Source of the DNA: Kuschelorhynchus macadamiae
Taxonomy: Eukaryota > Arthropoda > Insecta > Coleoptera > Curculionidae
Direction of reading: 5' to 3'
DNA: 64,000 nt
Assembly: GCA_030620095.1 (NCBI GenBank)
Contig: JAUTXW010003605.1
Coordinates: forward strand, 1 to 64,000
Translations under genes and position numbers: made by a program
Notes under the pieces: model-generated
Told to the model about the DNA's origin: nothing
The model's database searches: none
What the model saw: only the letters and a program-made list of their open reading frames with translations
Shown here: one piece after another, positions 56,413 through 64,000 of the stretch
Numbering within the stretch: the stretch's first letter is position 1
Layout: each line of letters opens with the position of its first letter

Positions 56413-57469
56413 TATAAATGTGTGGCGCATTACTACCTATCAGTATTTGCTACTACCTACTGATATATTTGCAACAAAGTCCAAAAAGTATTGAAGAACA
56501 AAAAAAGGTCCTCACATTCATATGGCGCATTATTTTTTCGCGAGGATATCAGAGATCCAAAAGAAAAAAAGGTTCTCGTCTTTGTGAAAATGTAATCCAT
56601 TTATCCGTAACAATCGATGTTCTTGGTTACCAATCGATCTTATCAGCTCCCTATCAGTATCTTCGGATACTAGAATTATTGCACGCCTCTCGGCACTTAT
56701 CTATATGTCGACATTTTTTATTTGCCTATTGTTGTTCTATATGTCGCTGACCTATCGATAAAATGCACATCCCTAGTAAGGACCCCTTGTGTAACTAATA
56801 GGAAAGGAAAAAATTTGTATGTCAGAATGCATCTACCCAAAAAGATATTGTGGGATGATGGTTGGATTTGACAGAATTTTGTTCAAAAGAAGCCAAAGTT
56901 ATTGTTTAACTCTAATAAGTACTCAAGTTAACAGTAAAAAAAGGATCTATTTTCATACATTTAGGTTAAAATTAATAGTAGAAAAACACATATTAAAAGA
57001 ATGCTCGCCCGCGCCCGCATCACGTACTTTCAATTCCAATTTTTGATAGATGTGGACAAAAAATCCAGTTATCGTATCGCAGCACTTAACATCAATTATG
57101 TCTATGTAAAAGTCTGGTATTGAAGAAATTTCGTATAGAGAATGTTCAATTTAAGAATTAGTTTGATATTACATGTTTCAAGAAGAATATCTCTGTTACC
57201 ACTTCCAAAATGTTAAAGATAGTTCTTCAAAAAACAACAATATCTACACCTTTTCAAATTTTCATATAGTACTCAAAATTTACTTGGCACTGTCTATCAA
57301 GCTGCAAAACCTAGACTGAGACTGTCCGACTGTATATGATCCATTTAATCAATAAAATGAGACAGTATCACATTTAGGTACTACTACCCTATTACATACA
57401 ATGTAAATGTTAATTATTCTTAGTTTTGTAGTTAGAATCTGTAAGTTGCCTGCAAACCAATCTGGAGGT
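56413..57469. other. Mixed repeats, no gene
   Basis: CTACCTATC-type repeats (56430-56470, 56620-56760) related to 54360-54480, then AT-rich sequence. Frames at 56418-56750 and 56819-57046 follow repeat sequence and are not supported as genes. Confidence 0.4.
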
Positions 57470-57790
57470 ATTTAATGGTTTAAAGCATTTATGAAAAGTA
57501 ATCCTGTAATATCCATACGAGCTGAAGGAGCAACTTCTACAGCAAGACCTGTAGCGTTTCACAAACCTGTTGTTTTATGAACGTTATGACTAGTTAATGA
57601 TAATTTAAGAAAAAAGAACAATCTATTTTAAGTGCAGATAAAATTAACAACACATATAAAATTCAAATTGGACAAAAACAACTAAAACAATTGTATCAGT
57701 TCTGATTATGAGTATGAGGATTGTGTCAATTTCTTGAAAAACGCTGAAAACAAATTTGTATTTTTTTTTGCTAAAGATGAAACATCAGTA
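57470..57790 (+). pseudogene. Pogo/Tigger-like transposase fragment
   Basis: WFKAFMKSNPVISIRAEGAT followed by ARPVAFHKPVV fits the end of the CENP-B-type DNA-binding domain (W...F..R.P..S.R..E.TS.AR...F.K..V) of pogo-like transposases. The following 150 bases are consistent with decayed continuation (ILSADKINNTYKIQIG). No catalytic residues recovered. Confidence 0.5.
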
Positions 57791-58681
57791 ACAATTAGAC
57801 AACCTACTGTTCCTCAATAACCAAAACTCTTATAGGTAATAAACTGCATTGGATTGCTGACCAATATATCTATATTTTCTTGTAAGTAATGTTCTATATA
57901 CATGCACAATAAATTCTCCCAAAATAGTAAAAACTCTATTTATTATAACTTCATGAAATAAATCAAAATCTGTCATTTTAAAATTACAAATTGCTTGTAC
58001 TTTTATTTTTAAAAGTTTGTTATAAAGTTGGTAAATGAGAACAAAACCTTGTAAAAGCAGCGGTTGTAAAATAGCTTTGAATTTCCTTGGCCTGGTTTTT
58101 GTTTTTTAGTTCGTTTTGTTAGCGCAGCGTACTGAGTAGAAAAGAAATCTGAGCTAAGACACGCTTTGTCAGTAGAAAGGGAATTTAAAAGCCAGTATCA
58201 TGAGAAGAAAAACAATGTGCTTTTTATTTAAAATAAAGTGTGGCCCGATTAGATCGTATTTACCTTTGGCATATCAATTGGCTGAAATTTTAGCATCTAT
58301 GTTACTATATAAATGCTACAAAAATAAATATTTATCATTTGTTTGTTCAAGTTAACAAATTTATGTTTAACCTGTTTTGTTCCAAGTTTTAGTGAATTAA
58401 TACATAAAGTATAATAGTCCCAGATTTCTTTAAACAGATTTGTAAATATTAGTTAGTTTAATAATAGATACAATATTTTGTACTAAGTTACGGTACTACT
58501 TTACCGAGAATATAAGTTTAACCTTCTTTCTTTCTTCTTCAATTAAAAAAAAAACAAGTTTCAATTTTTGACTATTTGAGAATCACTATATTTACAAGTG
58601 AGTAGTAAAATAGGACTGGATGCCTGGTAATTAGATGATAAAAAAATACCTCTTTAATGTTTTATACACAGAGCAATGCAA

Positions 58682-58684
<3 letters not shown>
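57791..58684. other. Nothing recognised
   Basis: AT-rich sequence without supported features. Confidence 0.4.

Positions 58685-58751
<67 letters not shown>
58685..58751. repeat. (TA)n microsatellite, about 67 bp
   Basis: Pure TA tract. Confidence 0.95.
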
Positions 58752-58753
<2 letters not shown>

Positions 58754-59443
58754 TTTCTTTTTAAAGATGCACACATAGAATTTAGTATTACAGATTTTGG
58801 GTCAGCTTAGTAAGTGATACTAACTATATACTTTATTTTTCAAAAAAATTTTTCATTTTTAAACAACTATCAGAGTGCTGGTTTGTTTTAGACATCCAAA
58901 CTTCTTATTCAGTTTTCATGCTGAAATATATTCCTCGGTCACTTGGGCGTAAAAAATGAGAAAAATGCTCCAAATTTGGCAGATTTTATGCAATTTATGA
59001 TTACCTTTTTCCTTTATGACTTATAATTTAGAGAGTTTTGTTACATATCAGTTTTTATTTGATAAATGCATTTAAAAATAAACCTAGTTGTGCATATTAA
59101 AAAGTATAATTTACTGCTATGGCAACGTATTTAGAAAACTCTTTTACTAATTTATATATTTATTTAGCATTACAGGCCAACAGAAAACCATTTATATGGC
59201 AGTTAGTTACAATATAGCAAGTATTCAGTTTGAATTAAACAAATTAATAAATATTAATAGCAATTATCTAAAAAACTTACAACTAGAATTATATTTAAAT
59301 GTTAATTAATTATTATTATAAATATTATTGTTTAAAATTTGAATACATTGCAAGATAATTTTAACCCCTAGATATTAAAATTAAAAATATCATACATATT
59401 TGAAATTTTAGATAACTAAATTCTATCCGAGGAAGATACTTTG
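58752..59443. other. Nothing recognised
   Basis: AT-rich sequence. It may include the 3' untranslated part of the adjacent minus-strand non-LTR relic. Confidence 0.35.
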
Positions 59444-60262
59444 TCATAGTATATTATATAGTAAATTGTTACACATACTATAAATAGGTGAGTTCAAATA
59501 AAAAATTGTATTTGCTCTGTGGCAATAGGAATTTGGATTATTTCTAGCGTTTAATCTAGGTACAAATAAGTTTAGTTGCATGAAAAACGCAGGACAATCA
59601 ATCTTATTATGTAGAATTTTACGCAAAAATATCACATTATCCTTCTTCTTTGCTCTTGTGTATCAAATTTGGATCGCTCAAGAAAAATGTCATAAAGAAT
59701 TTCTTTTCAGGATATACATTCCATTCATTTTAATTACCAAGTATTTTAAAAATATTCTTTCAATGTTTTAACTAGTGGCCTTGTACGCTTCATAATAATA
59801 ACTCCAAACTTCAGAAAAATATTTTGGTTTAGGAAAAAGGTAAAATACAAGAATTTAAGGGATCCGATATTATAAAAGCCTCTGCAATTTCCAACTGAAC
59901 ATTATAAAAATAATCATCCTACTAGGTTTTGATGAAATATATTATTAAATCTAAATCACTAGTAGACATAGAATGATCCAAGGTAATCCTGGATATATTA
60001 TAATCAAACTCAATGAGTTCTTGAAAAAGTTACTATTTTAAAATGAAATTTAATTGATTATGGTTACACAATTTATAAAGTCGATCCAGGTCAGCTCGAG
60101 GTAAATAACAATCAGCAAAGCATGACATTAAAGCAAATATCTTTAAACAATTTGCAAACATTAATTTTTATTCCTCTAGAATGGCCAGCAGACCATTTAT
60201 GAATAGCAGGAACAAAAGTGGTCTAAGATTAGAACCCCAGGGCACTCCAAAAGATAAGACAA
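59444..60262 (-). pseudogene. Jockey/CR1-like non-LTR reverse transcriptase relic
   Basis: Minus strand, from right to left: FGVPWGSNLRPLLFLLFING (60262-60190), the GVPQGS..GP..F..FIN motif of the polymerase; RADLDRLYKLCNHNQLNF (about 60100-60045), the helix after the catalytic box; and FLRKILHNKIDCPAFFMQLN with RNNPNSYCHRAN (59630-59530), the post-polymerase region. The order is correct for a single element. The YADD box and much between are lost to frameshifts and stops. Confidence 0.7.
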
Positions 60263-63540
<3,278 letters not shown>

Positions 63541-64000
63541 AAAAAAATTGTTTCTTAGTGGCGTTAAACCGGACAAAGTTCTTTGCTCCTCATTTTACGA
63601 TTTTAGTGAGGTCTTTGGTTAGGGATAAAGTTATTTCTCTACGCCTATCATCAATTTCAGAGGACTGGTTTGGGAAATTGTATATTGAAGTGGAATGAGC
63701 ATAGCTGTGGATAGGATTGCTAGTAAAAGAAAGCAGATCATTGATGTGCAGGAAGAATAGAAAGTGCCAACACCGAACTCTGTGGAACGCCCGCGCTGAT
63801 TTGGTGAATGTTCAGTAAATGGTCATCAACCACAGAAATAGTTCTGTTGGAATGAAAATTGGCAGTCCAAGTACAAAATTTTGAAGGAAGACCATAGGCA
63901 GGAAGTTTGTTAATAAGTGCGTCATGCCAGACTTGATCAAACACTTGGATGCATCGATGGCAATGATTTGGGCAGTGGAATTTAATTGGCTTATCCAGTT
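63541..64000 (-). pseudogene. Jockey-like reverse transcriptase fragment, runs off the right edge
   Basis: The minus strand reads AQIIAIDASKC, then FDQVWHDALINKLPAYGLPS (D..F..VWH..L..KL), SNRTISVVDDHLL, ISAGVPQSSVLALS (the GVPQGS motif) and, after a frame change, LHINDLLSFTSNPIHSYAHS. The last block is the catalytic YADD with the first Asp replaced by His, so this copy is dead even apart from its frameshifts. It ends at NFVRFNATKK near 63545. Confidence 0.85.

Overview
The window is AT-rich, intron- and transposon-dense DNA from an arthropod, most likely an insect with an expanded genome. The evidence is an insect-type Stubble/Notopleural serine protease gene, a wide range of arthropod-type transposons, and an insect telomere-like CCTAA tail. 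I cannot name the species; a beetle or hemipteran would fit.

One host gene organises the window. It lies on the minus strand and I can follow eight exons from 48742 down to 6547. They are a six-cysteine Stubble-type disulfide knot (48444-48742), four Ser/Thr/Pro-rich stalk exons (40938-41553, 38872-39297, 33090-33326, 29126-29572), and three exons holding the catalytic His (14137-14314), Asp (11777-12045) and Ser (6547-6745) of a trypsin-like protease. Splice phases agree at all seven internal junctions, giving about 890 codons. One intron uses a GC donor. The first exon(s) and the last coding exon lie outside the window. Almost everything else is intron or upstream flank filled with mobile DNA.

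From left to right: 1-2406 is a fragment of a Polinton-like (virus-derived) element with a broken double-jelly-roll capsid-like gene and several compact unknown genes in two convergent blocks. 2698-5060 holds relics of a non-LTR retrotransposon and a Harbinger/PIF transposase. 9323-11529 and 29632-32079 are two related hAT elements with 8-bp target duplications. 14840-20350 is dominated by a degenerate tandem unit in both orientations, with an RNase H relic inside it. 22828-23460 is an R1-like 3' end finishing in telomere-like CCTAA repeats. 27352-28775 is a Jockey/CR1-like relic. 33688-38356 is a young Ty3/Gypsy element (LTRs, 5-bp target duplication) inserted in the middle of an older inverted-repeat element. 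42136-43886 is a mariner with long inverted ends, itself inside another inverted repeat. 46533-48030 is a Penelope-like palindrome with hammerhead-like motifs. Upstream of the last visible host exon come Tc1, mariner, pogo and further non-LTR relics.

The most notable items are the compact Polinton-like gene block with unknown small genes, the repeated hammerhead-ribozyme-like motifs in inverted-repeat elements, the nested insertions, and the symmetric phase-1 stalk exons of the protease gene. Nine long (TA)n tracts (about 48-186 bp) punctuate the window. No tRNA, rRNA or CRISPR array was seen.
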